64,000 nt of DNA, taken from positions 185,475 to 249,474 of the forward strand of contig MNCI01008292.1 in NCBI GenBank assembly GCA_015680685.1. Direction: 5' to 3'. Under the pieces are notes generated by a model. The model had not been told where the DNA came from. It made no database searches and worked only from the letters and a program-made list of their open reading frames with translations. The translations under genes were made by a program, and so were the position numbers. The DNA is from Gnetum montanum (taxonomy: Eukaryota; Streptophyta; Gnetopsida; Gnetales; Gnetaceae). Below, in pieces: positions 54,466 through 64,000 of this stretch; within the stretch, counting starts at the first letter, position 1, and each line of letters opens with the position of its first letter.

Positions 54466-54745
54466 GCTAATTTGATTTGTTTTGTCTAAAAGAGTTATGA
54501 TAGACATTGGATCATAACTTGCTTTTGCAACTAAATTATGTGTTCATGCCTTCAGTTTATTTGAAAAGATTGATGTTACTTGGAAGATATATATGAGGGT
54601 TTATAATGATGCAAAAGCTACTTCAAAAGGCATAATTCTTTTGAAAATCATAATTGGACCCAAAACAATTGTTGTTTGTTTTCATGTCATTCAAGGATCT
54701 AGAGTTTTATGATGCTACTTGGTAGACCTTGACTCTATAAAATGG
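54466..54745 (+). pseudogene. Aspartic protease remnant, element H
   Basis: RVMIDIGS is a D-x-G active-site motif, with FATKLCVHAFSLFEKIDVTW and GPKTIVVCFHVIQGSRVL following at protease spacing. It is followed by 3 kb before RT, so H too has a long protease-RT interval. Confidence 0.5.
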
Positions 54746-57357
54746 GAGTAATTGACTTACCTATTTACTAGTAGCTAAAATTCATACATGAAAAATGTGT
54801 CATCTTAATCACTATTGAATCATGAGTAGTTTGAGTAAAAGAACATGTTGTAGTGAAATAGAAGGCTACCAAAACTATTATACCCATGAATGTGAGAGAA
54901 GAGTAAAATTTAAAAAATGCTATTATAAAAACAAAGGATGATCTTGGCGAATCCCTCACTCTTGAATCTCTTTTCAATCATAAAAGATAAAACAGAACTA
55001 TTTAAAAAAATAAATTATTGTATATAAATAAATTGTAGTTAATACTAATGAAATAGAAACTTTAATATAAGTTATTTAGTAGATTTTAAAAAATAAATAT
55101 AAAACATGCTTTATAAAATCATATATTTATCCATCTAACATTTATATGAAATTTATAAATAATTATAAGTATATTAGGACATCCTCATATAAAACATTAA
55201 CATAAATATAATAGTTAAAATTAAACAACATCATGTTTCTTGAGTCCCATTCTTTTTATTTTTGAGACTTGATGCTTTTCTAAAACTTATACCCTCATCC
55301 AATTTTAGGTTCTTATATGAACGAAAACATATAAGAATGAAATAAAAAAATTATTAAAAATAGAAAATATCCAAAAGTCATCATTATCATCATCATCTTA
55401 GCCTTGTCCTAATAATGATGGAAATGTGGAAGAAATATATATAATAGAAATAAAATCCTTTTTGAACATGCAAGTCATAGAATTCTTTGGACCTCCTCTT
55501 AGATGATATTTATGATGGTGATGCAATTTACAACAAATAATCAAATTTAGAATGATTTCAGAATTTGAAGGTTTGTGTTCTAATAAAAATAAGATAATGC
55601 TTCACCTAGGACTACATCAAAGTATTTTTTCAATATTTCCTTGACCACTTTACTACTAGTATTTAATGTGGTATCAACATTATTTTCTAGAGGTCATGAA
55701 TTGACTAGTCAAGCCTATCAATAACTTTTTCATATCTTGAATGTTGTTTTTGTCATCCAAAGGAGGTTCCAATTCTATTATTATCAAAGAGGATGATGAC
55801 AAATCACTACTTTTGAAACCTATAAAATTTGAGCTATTCATTGAAATAACTAAGATATCTTACTAAATTCTTGTAAATGGGATAATCATAAGCCAAGAAA
55901 TTCAAGTCCTCCACATCTATCGAGCCTTTTAGATCAACATCTAAATTTTCTTACAAGGAATTTACAAGTGCTATGCATGTTATAAAATCTTGGAGGATTT
56001 ATAAATCTTCAATTCATTCTAGATTTTTCTCTACAAATAAGAGCCCTAGTTGTAGTTCTTTTACTTTTCGATAATTTTTTCAGTCATCAAACTTTGTTGG
56101 ATGGGAATTTTTGAAATATTATTCCTTGGGAGGGGCCTAAATGAAATCAACTCAATAGAAGTCAAATAATGGGGCTTCAAGAAATTAATTTGCTTCATAT
56201 GAGTGTGGTTGATTAGGGCTTCTTCCCTTGGAAAAACTCTTTCTCTAATTCTTTAATCATGCAAGAAGATAACTTGTCATAGTGAGTTTTAATTAATTCA
56301 TTTATAAATTGGTCATATGGTAGAGAAAAAAATAGAAGAATCACAACAAGACTATAGTTCATAGATTTACCTTTACTCTCAATGAAGATGAGGTTAAGCT
56401 CTAGTTTTTAAGTAGAAATAATTTCTAAATTGAAGAAACTAAAGCCATAGTGTCTAGATACTTTGCTATTTGTAGCAAATGTTCCTCTTTCAATAGCATC
56501 ATGAAGTTTTCATCATCATATTGAAGAAGGGAATGAGCATAAGAAGGATGGTAGATTTTTATTTTTCGAATCATATGTTAGATTTTTATCTTGAAGAAGT
56601 GGAGATTAATGTTTATTATTTTATGTACATTTTTGATGACCTAAATGATGGTGATTGTTTTGACTTCTTCTCTCATTGCTTGGCACTTGTTGACTATTTA
56701 TCTTTCGAATCATCATCAATTTCTTCTGAGCTTTGTTCTTTCACATCTTTCATTTCAATTTTAGATAGGTTACAAGAGTTATCTAGTTATATAGATTTCA
56801 TTTCAAGATTTTCAAAATTCTTTCCCAAATGTTGAAGGGTCCTACCTATATGAGAAAATAAGGAATGCATGTAGGCTAAATGGTTCTAGATATAGAAAGA
56901 AATAAATCCTTGAATTTCTCAAAATTCTTCTAGAAATGAACCTTATTCATAAAAAAAAACCAAAATTTAAATCCCTAACAAAAATTCAAAGTTTTATTTA
57001 AAATATAAGAAAGATTTGTTAGTGAGCCTAGAAGCATACTCTCCATTACTTAAAAATTTCTCTGTAAAATTGAAAGTCCTTACTTACAAATGTCAACCTT
57101 AGCCAATTTCAAAGCCTCTTTTACCATTATGTTGATGCATAATTAACCTCTCCTCTTCACAAACCTTAAACTTGTATGATGAAAGTTTCATTTCTTTTTT
57201 TATTACTTTTATTAAGTCATTTACTACCTATACATATAATGTAAGTGAATTGACATATAATTATAATTTTTGCTTAATATTTTATATGTCGTATGATATC
57301 ATTTATCAATCATTTAATCCAACATATACTCTTTAAAGTCAAGTGATATTAAATTAA
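54746..57357 (-). pseudogene. Protease-RT interval of H, with possible antisense coding traces
   Basis: On the - strand, open pieces appear: YDQFINELIKTHYDKLSSCM (about 56215-56320), DVDLKGSIDVEDLNFLAYDY (about 55850-55950), a Ser/Leu-rich and acidic piece with LEPPLDDKNNIQDMKKLL near 55760, and KEILKKYFDVVLGEALSYFY near 55620. These are broken but longer than neighbouring + frames, except a 104-codon + frame at 56521-56835. By eye they do not align to the antisense gene of A and B. I report the strand bias only. Confidence 0.25.
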
Positions 57358-58094
57358 AGCTCTGATGAGTGGCGAGGTACCCCTACACTCAACCATACGA
57401 AACGAGTGTAGCACGCACGATCCGGTTGAACTCCGCAGACTAAATGCCTAAACGCCGCAAGGAACACTTGGGGTTAATTAATCATTGTCTTCCCAGACTT
57501 ACTTGTTATTTTCACGGTGTATGGTTAAGTAAGTCCGAGGTATATGATTTTTTTTGTCTTTTAAGGTTTATCTCCTATGCTAAAGGGTGAAGGATTGAGA
57601 GACTAAAACTATCTCTAACTACAGCACTAAATCCTAGCGTCAGCATCCATTCCCACTTGCCGTACACACCCTGAACTGTGCAACTGTGGCCACCAAACGC
57701 TAATCATTACTAGGATTACCACACATAACGCACGTGCTCGAAGCAGTCATATTGAGGCACCTAACTAGCCTAAGTGTGACAAGCAGCTGATTCCTTGACT
57801 AGCCGTACACATTCGTCAATGCTCATAACCAAGTCGTACTCATGCCGCGTTACTAGGAAAGCAATAAATAACATTAAATAGACCTATCCATGTACTGCAA
57901 GGTTTATCCCACAAGCTCGTCTTTATTGTCGTACACAACTTGTGTTCAGGTACAAAGCTACTCAAATAAAGAACCGTTCACTTGGGGGACTCCTACTATG
58001 GGCACATGGAAAATATTCTATCTCTAGGGTGATCAATCCACCAGAGCTTCGCTACTTCTAGCCTAGGATGATAAATGAGGGGAGTGCCACCTCT

Positions 58095-58102
58095 TATTTA
58101 TA
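58095..58102 (-). promoter_or_regulatory. TATA box of the C-family LTR
   Basis: TATAAATA on the - strand (context CTATAAATAAGAGG). It lies between the CGATATCGC-rich U3 and the rest of the LTR. The corresponding part of C's own LTR is missing at the N at 60066. Confidence 0.6.
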
Positions 58103-58119
58103 GATTTGGCAGCGAACTG

Positions 58120-58255
58120 TGATATCACGTACACGATATTGCAGGGGACGACGCGATATTGCGGGGGATGCGATATCGCGTACGTGATATTGCGTACGCG
58201 ATATTGCGGTTTGTGCATATTGCGTACGTGATATTGCGGTTTGTGCATATTGCGT
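58120..58255. repeat. CGATATCGCG / CGATATTGCG palindrome array
   Basis: At least eight ATATTGCG or ATATCGCG motifs, several as GCGTACGCGATATTGCG, and a 27-bp direct repeat (GTGATATTGCGGTTTGTGCA, shortened) in tandem. The shorter version in C's LTR is 60067-60145. Confidence 0.8.
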
Positions 58256-58267
58256 CTCATCAAGCTC

Positions 58268-59464
58268 ATCTCTAACTAGTGAAGACAATGTTAGATTGGT
58301 ATAATAAGAGGAAATAAAATCCAATGAAAAGATATATGATATCCAATAAAATCATGAAGACAAGCTAGAGGACTTGTTTATTAAACTAAATGATGAACTC
58401 AAGATAATTAGAGTTGGAAGCTAGTTGAATAAGAAAGATAAGATGTTATTAACAGAAAATAAGAACATCTTTTCATGACATTATTAAAACATGTATAAGT
58501 TCAATACAAATATTATTATGCATAATATAGTGATTAAAGAAGATGCTAATCTACTCTAGAAAATGTTAAGAAAGTTGAGCTATTAGCATTTATTGGTAGT
58601 AAAGGAATATTTAATTAGATTATTGATATAAGGCTTCATCAAATTGATGGATTATTTAAATTCAATTTCTAAGATAGTTATTATTAAAAATAAGAATGAA
58701 ATTATTGAAATTTATATTGATTTTAGAGACTTGAATTAGGTCATACTTAAAGATGATTTTTCTTTGTCGATCATTGACATTATGATGGATAATACAGTAG
58801 GACTAAGTACATGATCTTTCATGGATGGTTATTCTATATGTAACTAGATATTTATCAATTTAGATGATTAACATAAAATATTATTCATTCCTCCTTAAGG
58901 GTTATTTTGTTGTGTTATGATGCCTTTTGATTTGAAGAATTCAAAAGCAACCTATTAGAGAGCAATGCATTATATTTTTCATTAATGCTTCCATAAGACT
59001 TTGGAGAATTATATGGATGATATAGTTGAAAAAATGTGTCTTTTAGCTTTGTTAAGAGAAGCTGCTAGGTTTTATGATATTATGAAGAGACATTAAAGTG
59101 GATTATGATAAGATCAATGTAATCTAGAAGATTCTTCCATCATCCAATCTAAAAGATCCAAGCTCTTTACAATGCCAATTGCATTAAATAAGGAGATTTA
59201 TATCTTCTTATTAAAAAAATGTAAAGGCTTTCATCATCTACTAAAGAATAGAAATATTTTTTTGTGGGACTCTATTTGTTAGAAAGCCTTTGAAAAGATA
59301 AGAACTTACATGGTAAGTCTTTCCCTATTACAACCTTCAAATTAAAATTTGCCATTGTATCTCTATACTAGTATCACTCAAGTAGATATTTCAGTGGTAT
59401 TAGTTTAAAATCTTGAAGATAAGAAAGACTGGTCAATATATTACATTAGTACGATTTTGATTGC
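58268..59464 (+). pseudogene. RT and RNase H remnants, element H
   Basis: EIYIDFRDLN, FSLSIIDIMMDN, SFMDGYSICN, MMPFDLKNSKATY and NYMDDIVEK (about 59008) follow the RT motif order; then WDSICxKAFEKIRTYM and PLYLYTSITQVDISVVL for the connection and RNase H start. Stops are frequent. Element C's LTR cuts it off at 59465. Confidence 0.8.
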
Positions 59465-60150
59465 TGATGAGTGGTGAGGTACCCCTACACTCAACCATAC
59501 GAAACGAGCGTAGCACGTGTGATCCGGCCGAACTCCACAGACTAAATGCCTAAATGCCGCAAGGAATACTTGGGGTTAATTAATTGTTGTCTTCTTAGAC
59601 TTACTTGTTGTTGTCATGGTGTATGGTTAAGTAAGTCCGAGGTATATGATTTTTTTTGTCTTTTAAGGTTTATCTCCTATGCTAAAGGGTGAAGGGTTGA
59701 GAGACTAAAACTAACTCTAACTACAACACTAAGTCCTAGCGTCAGCATCCGTTCCCACTTACCGTACACACCCTGAACTGTGCAACTGTGGCTACCAAAC
59801 GCTAATCATTACTGGGATTACCACACTAATGCACGTGCTCGAAGCGGTTGTACTGAGGCACCTAACTAGCCTAAGTGTGATAAGCAGCCGATTCCTTGAC
59901 TAGTCGTACACATCTGTAGATGCTCGTAATCAAGTCGTACTTGTCCCATGTTCTAGAAGGTAAGGGTGAGAGAATCTAATTGCGATGAGTAGCCGATTCC
60001 TTGGCTAGCCATACACGTTCGTCAATGCTCGTAACCAAGTCATACTCATGCCGCGTTACTAGGAANGGCGATATCGTAGGGGATGCGATATCGCGGCGGC
60101 CGCAATATCACGTACGCGATATCGTGGCTTGTGCATATCGCGTCTCATCA
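59465..60150 (-). repeat. 3' LTR of element C
   Basis: TGATGAG...CTCATCA ends. It matches the solo LTR, but about 240 bp including the TATA box are missing at a single N (60066). It carries an internal duplication: AGCCGATTCCTTG(A/G)CTAG recurs at 59886 and 59991. Confidence 0.85.
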
Positions 60151-60164
60151 TACCCCCATGACTG
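60151..60164 (-). other. Polypurine tract of element C
   Basis: In element sense AGTCATGGGGGTA precedes the LTR start TGATGAGACG. The motif CCCCCATGACT recurs at 60747 and 62084 on the + strand, possibly as central or duplicate tracts. Confidence 0.55.
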
Positions 60165-62105
60165 AATGAAAACTCATCCTCGAGTTTCTTACAATGATAT
60201 CGGGTAGGTATGGGATTATTGAGGGGAATGGAACTAATGGAATGACATGTGAACAGTTCATTATTACAAGACTTGAAAAAACTTGTGTTCATGACAATAA
60301 GGGTGAACACCTTATTACAATGACATTAGGCCACAGTTGGCAGTTGAGAGAAAAGAGGAGCAAGAAGAGAAGAGAAGAAGAGAGAAGAGTGTTGTTGTTG
60401 CCAACGTCTAGATTGCACCTTCCGTTGTCCATCCGTAAGCGCATCATCAATTCTACTCCTTGCATAGCTGCTTCAGCACTGCTCCATTCCAAGTGTTTGC
60501 TCTAGATCCATTCCGTTGTTGTATGATTGTCATCTGCGCATACAACACAATCATATATTAGCAAGGGTAATTGAATCATCATGTAAAGAATACCTTGCTT
60601 CAGTGTAAGTCCATTGGCTAGGTTGTGGTATGGCTAATATGGATCTAGGAAGATGTAGATGATGACTACCGAAGGCATAGGGGTTAGGAAGAGAAACAAA
60701 AAAATTTGGGGCTTAGGAGAAAAATCGAAAAATCAGGCCCCGTACCCCCATGACTAATTGCGAACCTCCGGTAGCGTTAGAATGGAGAAAGAAAAGGAGT
60801 AAGAAAGATAGGTAAAAAGGGACAACTATGGCATCAGTGAAGTGGATGTCAAGATGGAAATGAACAAAAACAAAAATTAATTGCAAAATGTTAAGGAAAA
60901 GAAGTTAACTAATGTTCCAAATAGGAATGTCAGTGGGTCCTCCCCAAAGCAAGCTCATGCTGTTAATGCCTTGACAAACCCACATTCAAAGAGTCCATAG
61001 GCTTTGGGAATTTCCTTTGGAACAAGAGTTAAAGTCTTAACCAGAAGAATTTACCAAAAAGAAAATAATGCATCAACCAAAATATATACACTAATGATAC
61101 AACCGGCAATGAGGTGAACAATGGAGAGAATGATGGAGAGAAGAGAAGTAGAATGGAATCCCAAGAACAAGGTGGTGTATAGCCCCTTGTGTGTTTTATG
61201 GTTAATGTGACTTGAAAAGTCTCATTCCAACTCTGGGCTCAAACCAACCACTTTCAGTGACTTCGCATCAATGCATTTGATTAAACCATCCATTTGGATG
61301 ACGAGGATGCATCTTCAAAGAGCCACCACCATTCCAATGAAACAAAGGAGAGGACGAGAAGCGAGAAGGGCTTTAGTTAGAGGGAACACTTTTGGTTCCA
61401 TAACCAGTGCTTGTAGCCCAAAGTTATTCCATCTAAGGGGTGTGCTTTGAATCCTCACTTTTTTTTTATGTTTTGTGTTTTTATGCATGGGGACCACACC
61501 ATGCAAAGACTTCTTATTTTTATTGTCTCAGCTTTCGATAATTGGGTAACATCGGAACGGTAAGAAAACTCAAGAAGGAAATAGCCAAGCACCCAAGTGA
61601 ATGACTAACACAAAAGCATCAAGTTCATTTGAAGTCACACCCTTTGCAATCCTTGAGTCCTTGCTTAGTTTGAGAAACACCCAGTCACTGATTCGTAAAA
61701 GTTCTTACTAGAAGGAAACTGTACATTTCCAAGCCAAGAGAAACCATAGAAATTATGGATGGATGGATGAAGTGATCTCATTGCCTGCCATATCAAAAGA
61801 AACATACCTTAGTATCAACATTGTAACTTAAAGGTAAAAACCAAACATTAGCAATCAATATAAAAATAGTTCATACCATCAGTCTGAACACTTATTGGGT
61901 GATGAACTTACATAGTGGATGACACACACACACACACANACACACACACACAAAATAGAAAAGTATAACGATGGTGTAAAACAAAAACAAGAAAATTTAA
62001 AGAAAGTGTAAAACAAAAATGTGTAAACCAAAAATAGAAAAAGAACTGAGGGCCCCATATGGTTAGCATAGGTGGCCATCTCCCCCATGACTAAGTTGTA
62101 AGGGA
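60165..62105 (-). other. 3' region of element C between integrase and LTR
   Basis: In Athila elements this position can hold an envelope-like frame; here I see none. There is a purine run near 60345-60385, scattered short frames (e.g. 60194-60505 on +), and a CA microsatellite at 61921-61951. Confidence 0.45.
61921..61951. repeat. (CA)n microsatellite with an N
   Basis: About 15 CA units with a single N at 61939. The tract length is not reliable. Confidence 0.85.
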
Positions 62106-62110
62106 GAGAT

Positions 62111-62655
62111 TCAAAATAGTGAGCATGGTTGACCGTTGGTAGAATTGTGACTTGTACTAGCTGGTGCAGATTCACGGAAAGGTTTTGTTTGTTGTACATT
62201 AAGCAATAACCTTTTATCCGGGCTGTCAGGCTTATATATCATCATGGCTCCAGAAGGGAAGGTAGTATGAATAATATAAGGTCCTTCCCACAAGGTCTGA
62301 AACTTCGTACGTTGGGGTACATGCGTGGGGTTCCAGTAAAGGACCTTATCTCCTGGTTGGTACTTAAACCTTCGGATCCTTAAGTCATGCCATTGTTTAC
62401 TGTGTGCTTTGTGCAACTCATTTAATGATAGTGCAACCAATCGATTCTCGGCTAACGCATTCAAAGTTGCTAGTCATTGTTTTTGGGTTAGGTCGAGATC
62501 CAGGTGAAGTTCGCAAGCCATGGACAGTGTACAAAGCTCACTCTATATAGGTAGTTTTGGAAGTTTCCCGTATACTAGCTCATAGTGAGAATATCCTATA
62601 GGGAGCTTCCAAGTGAAACGATATGCCCAAAGAGTGCATTCAGTTTCATGCTCTA
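62111..62655 (-). pseudogene. Integrase C-terminal part, element C
   Basis: After a frameshift near 62655 the frame reads ECTLWAYRFTWKLPIGYSHY, then RLVALSLNELHKAHSKQWHD, YQPGDKVLYWNPTHVPQRTK and LWEGPYIIHTTFPSGA. GPY is the usual terminal integrase motif; no chromodomain is seen. Stop at 62111. Confidence 0.78.
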
Positions 62656-63075
62656 GTCTCGCCTAAATTTGCTAATTGTTCGTGTTAATATTCTGGTAAT
62701 CTCCCTATTAGTAACTTCAGCTTGACCATTAGCTTGGGGGTGGTAAGGTGTGGTCAGTTTATGCTCAACCCCTAAGCATTGCATCAACTTTCTAAAGGTT
62801 GAACCTGTAAAATGTGTTCCATTATCGGAAATAAGTGCACGTGGCATACCAAACCTGTTAACGATTTGTTGTTGTACAAATCGGGTAGTTGTAGATGATG
62901 TGCAATCTGTTACAATGGCTGCTTCAGTCCATTTGGTTAAGTAATCAATAGCAACGATTATATATGCTTTTCCGTTGGACATTGGTGTAATCGGTCCCAT
63001 GAAATCTATCCCCCAGATGTCAAAGGGTTCTAAAGGTTGAATCCATTGTTGCAGACCCTCCATCCTATTAGTCAT
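62653..63075 (-). CDS. Integrase catalytic core, element C
   Basis: WGIDFMGPI (first Asp), AIDYLTKWTEAAI, ALISDNGTHFTGSTF (second Asp intact) and YHPQANGQAEVTN (Glu intact). All three catalytic acids are present, unlike in A and B. The frame joins the zinc finger by continuous reading through CERCQRDGG near 63080, so the Met at 63075 is internal. Confidence 0.9.
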   Translation of the reverse strand: MTNRMEGLQQWIQPLEPFDIWGIDFMGPITPMSNGKAYIIVAIDYLTKWTEAAIVTDCTSSTTTRFVQQQIVNRFGMPRALISDNGTHFTGSTFRKLMQCLGVEHKLTTPYHPQANGQAEVTNREITRILTRTISKFRRD

Positions 63076-64000
63076 TCCCCCATCACGTTGGCAACGCTCA
63101 CAGGATTGAGCAAAATGATGGGCATCCTGAAATAGTGTTGGCTAATAATATCCTGCAAGCAGGATTTTAGTGGCCATTCGTCTCCCAACAAAATGACCCC
63201 CACAGGGGCCCTCATGAGCATCCTGGAGAACTTTTAATTGATCTTGATCAGGTACACACCATCGAACTAGGCCATCAGGGCAGACTTTATAGAGTTGTCC
63301 CCCGATTTCCATGAAGTATTTGATGTTGTGAAGAAACTGTTGTTTCTTCCTAAAGTCTAATCTCTGTGGTATTTGTTGTGAAGTGAGATAAGTGAGAATG
63401 CTGCTATACCAGTTTACTTCCATGGGTTGATTATTTATTACACCAGCAAAGAGGGTTTCATCAGGAAAATGGTCAGATACCGCGTATTCGTCCTCTTTGT
63501 TGTCCCATCGCAACCGAGATAGGTGATCGGCGATGACGTTCTTGGTGCCCTTGCAGTCTACAATAGTTAAGTCGAACTCCTGAAGAATCACTAGCCAATG
63601 TATGATACGTGGGCTAACCGTTGGCTTATTCATAAGGAACCTAATTGCACTATGATTTATGTGGATATATACCTTGTAACCTAATACATAGTGCCTAAAT
63701 TTATCCAGTGCAAACACAACAGCCATTAATTCTTTTTCTGTAGTCGTGTAGTTAAGTTGTGCACCGGTGATACTTTTACTGGCACAATGGATGTAATAAG
63801 GTCATTTTTGTTTATCTAGTTGTGTTAGTACAGCTCCTAAAGCATAATTGGATGCATCGGTCATGATATGGAATGGTCTGGACTAGTCAGGTGCTTGTAG
63901 AATAGGAGTTTTCACAAGCCTCTGTTTAAGAGCTTGGAATGCTTGTTCACATTCCCTGGTCCATTCGAATGGTGCATCTTTTTTTGTTAATTCTACCAAC
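63076..64000 (-). pseudogene. RT-connection, RNase H and integrase zinc finger, element C
   Basis: It enters at the right edge with KKDAPFEWTRECEQAFQALK, then MTDASNYALGAVL (RNase H motif I, catalytic Asp present), TTEKELMAVVFALDKFRHYV (Glu), HINHSAIRFL (from DHxAL, Asp to Asn) and NVIADHLSRL. The H2C2 zinc finger is HEGPCGGHFVGRRMATKI ... SCERCQ. Stops: in PDxSRPF, in QKxPYY and at YYxPTLF (63142), the last a Trp codon turned to TAG. Confidence 0.88.

Larger units (their letters stand above)
57363..58262 (-). mobile_element. Solo LTR of the element C family
   Basis: It starts TGATGAGTGGCG, ends CGTCTCATCA, with exact AGCTC duplications (57358-57362 and 58263-58267). It matches C's LTR (59465-60150) closely and contains 240 bp that the C copy lacks. 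The - strand orientation is set by the TATA box (58095-58102). Confidence 0.88.
59465..64000 (-). mobile_element. Element C: Athila-like Ty3/gypsy element, 3' part
   Basis: - strand. From right to left: RT-connection/RNase H, zinc finger, integrase, C-terminal tail, a 1.95-kb 3' region, PPT and the 3' LTR. The 5' part lies beyond the right edge. There is no second RNase H. NVIADHLSRL followed by HFPDETLF, and FDIWGIDFMGPI in integrase, resemble the Athila lineage. The left flank is ATTGC; its partner is outside. Confidence 0.8.

Noticed and set aside
57363-60150. 57363-60150 as one complete element with two LTRs
   Set aside because: The sequence between them continues H's RT and RNase H on the + strand, the left copy has its own AGCTC duplication, and the right copy is followed by C's PPT and internal region.
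1-64000. tRNA, rRNA, organellar or satellite DNA
   Set aside because: No cloverleaf, rRNA signature or long-range high-copy tandem monomer was visible by eye; a dedicated search was not possible here.

Overview
The window is plant nuclear DNA made almost entirely of nested LTR retrotransposons. No ordinary host gene, tRNA, rRNA or CRISPR array is visible. The evidence for a plant is the Ty3/gypsy elements with two RNase H domains (the Tat-branch hallmark), an Athila-like element, kilobase-scale LTRs, and heavy C-to-T/G-to-A decay as expected from methylated CpG. A large, repeat-rich genome is implied; I cannot name the species.

Layout, oldest layer outward. H is a very AT-rich, decayed Ty3/gypsy element on the + strand, seen at 2894-4308, 45307-47227, 50376-57357 and 58268-59464. 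It holds traces of gag, protease, RT and RNase H. Several elements interrupt it: the right end of element G (1-2893), element A (4314-45301), TG...CA element S2 (47233-50370), a solo LTR (57363-58262), and element C, Athila-like on the - strand, entering from the right edge with its 3' LTR at 59465-60150. Element A (+ strand, about 17.2 kb net) is itself broken by S1 (7932-10890, containing a 975-base N gap) and by solo LTR F (23620-44430). F is split by element B (- strand, 24922-43491, 18.57 kb, both LTRs present). Each nested insertion has 5-bp target duplications, exact or with one CpG-type mismatch: CTCAC for A, TGTGG/CGTGG for F, CGTTG for B, ATGGC/ACGGC for S1, TTATC for S2 and AGCTC for the solo LTR.

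A and B are diverged members of one Tat-like family with an unusual plan: LTR, PBS, gag, protease, then a multi-exon gene on the OPPOSITE strand, then RT, RNase H, second (plant-type) RNase H, integrase, 3' region, PPT and LTR. The antisense gene is homologous in A (13088-16800, -) and B (31879-36566, +). It has its own TATA box and, in B, eight exons with GT-AG introns. It encodes a degenerate HAD/FCP1-like N-terminus, a middle domain possibly like plant-transposon proteins, a coiled-coil part and an acidic tail. Both copies carry stops.

Arrays of a short hairpin-plus-TTAAACT module sit at the same three junctions in both elements: after protease, before RT and after integrase. They divide the element into three units. 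A second signature is the palindrome GCGTATACGC and its CpG-decayed variants, arrayed in B's LTRs and in the antisense gene's 5' region, with related GCGTA motifs in B's leader. Both A and B integrases carry Asn in place of the second catalytic Asp. All copies here look defective.
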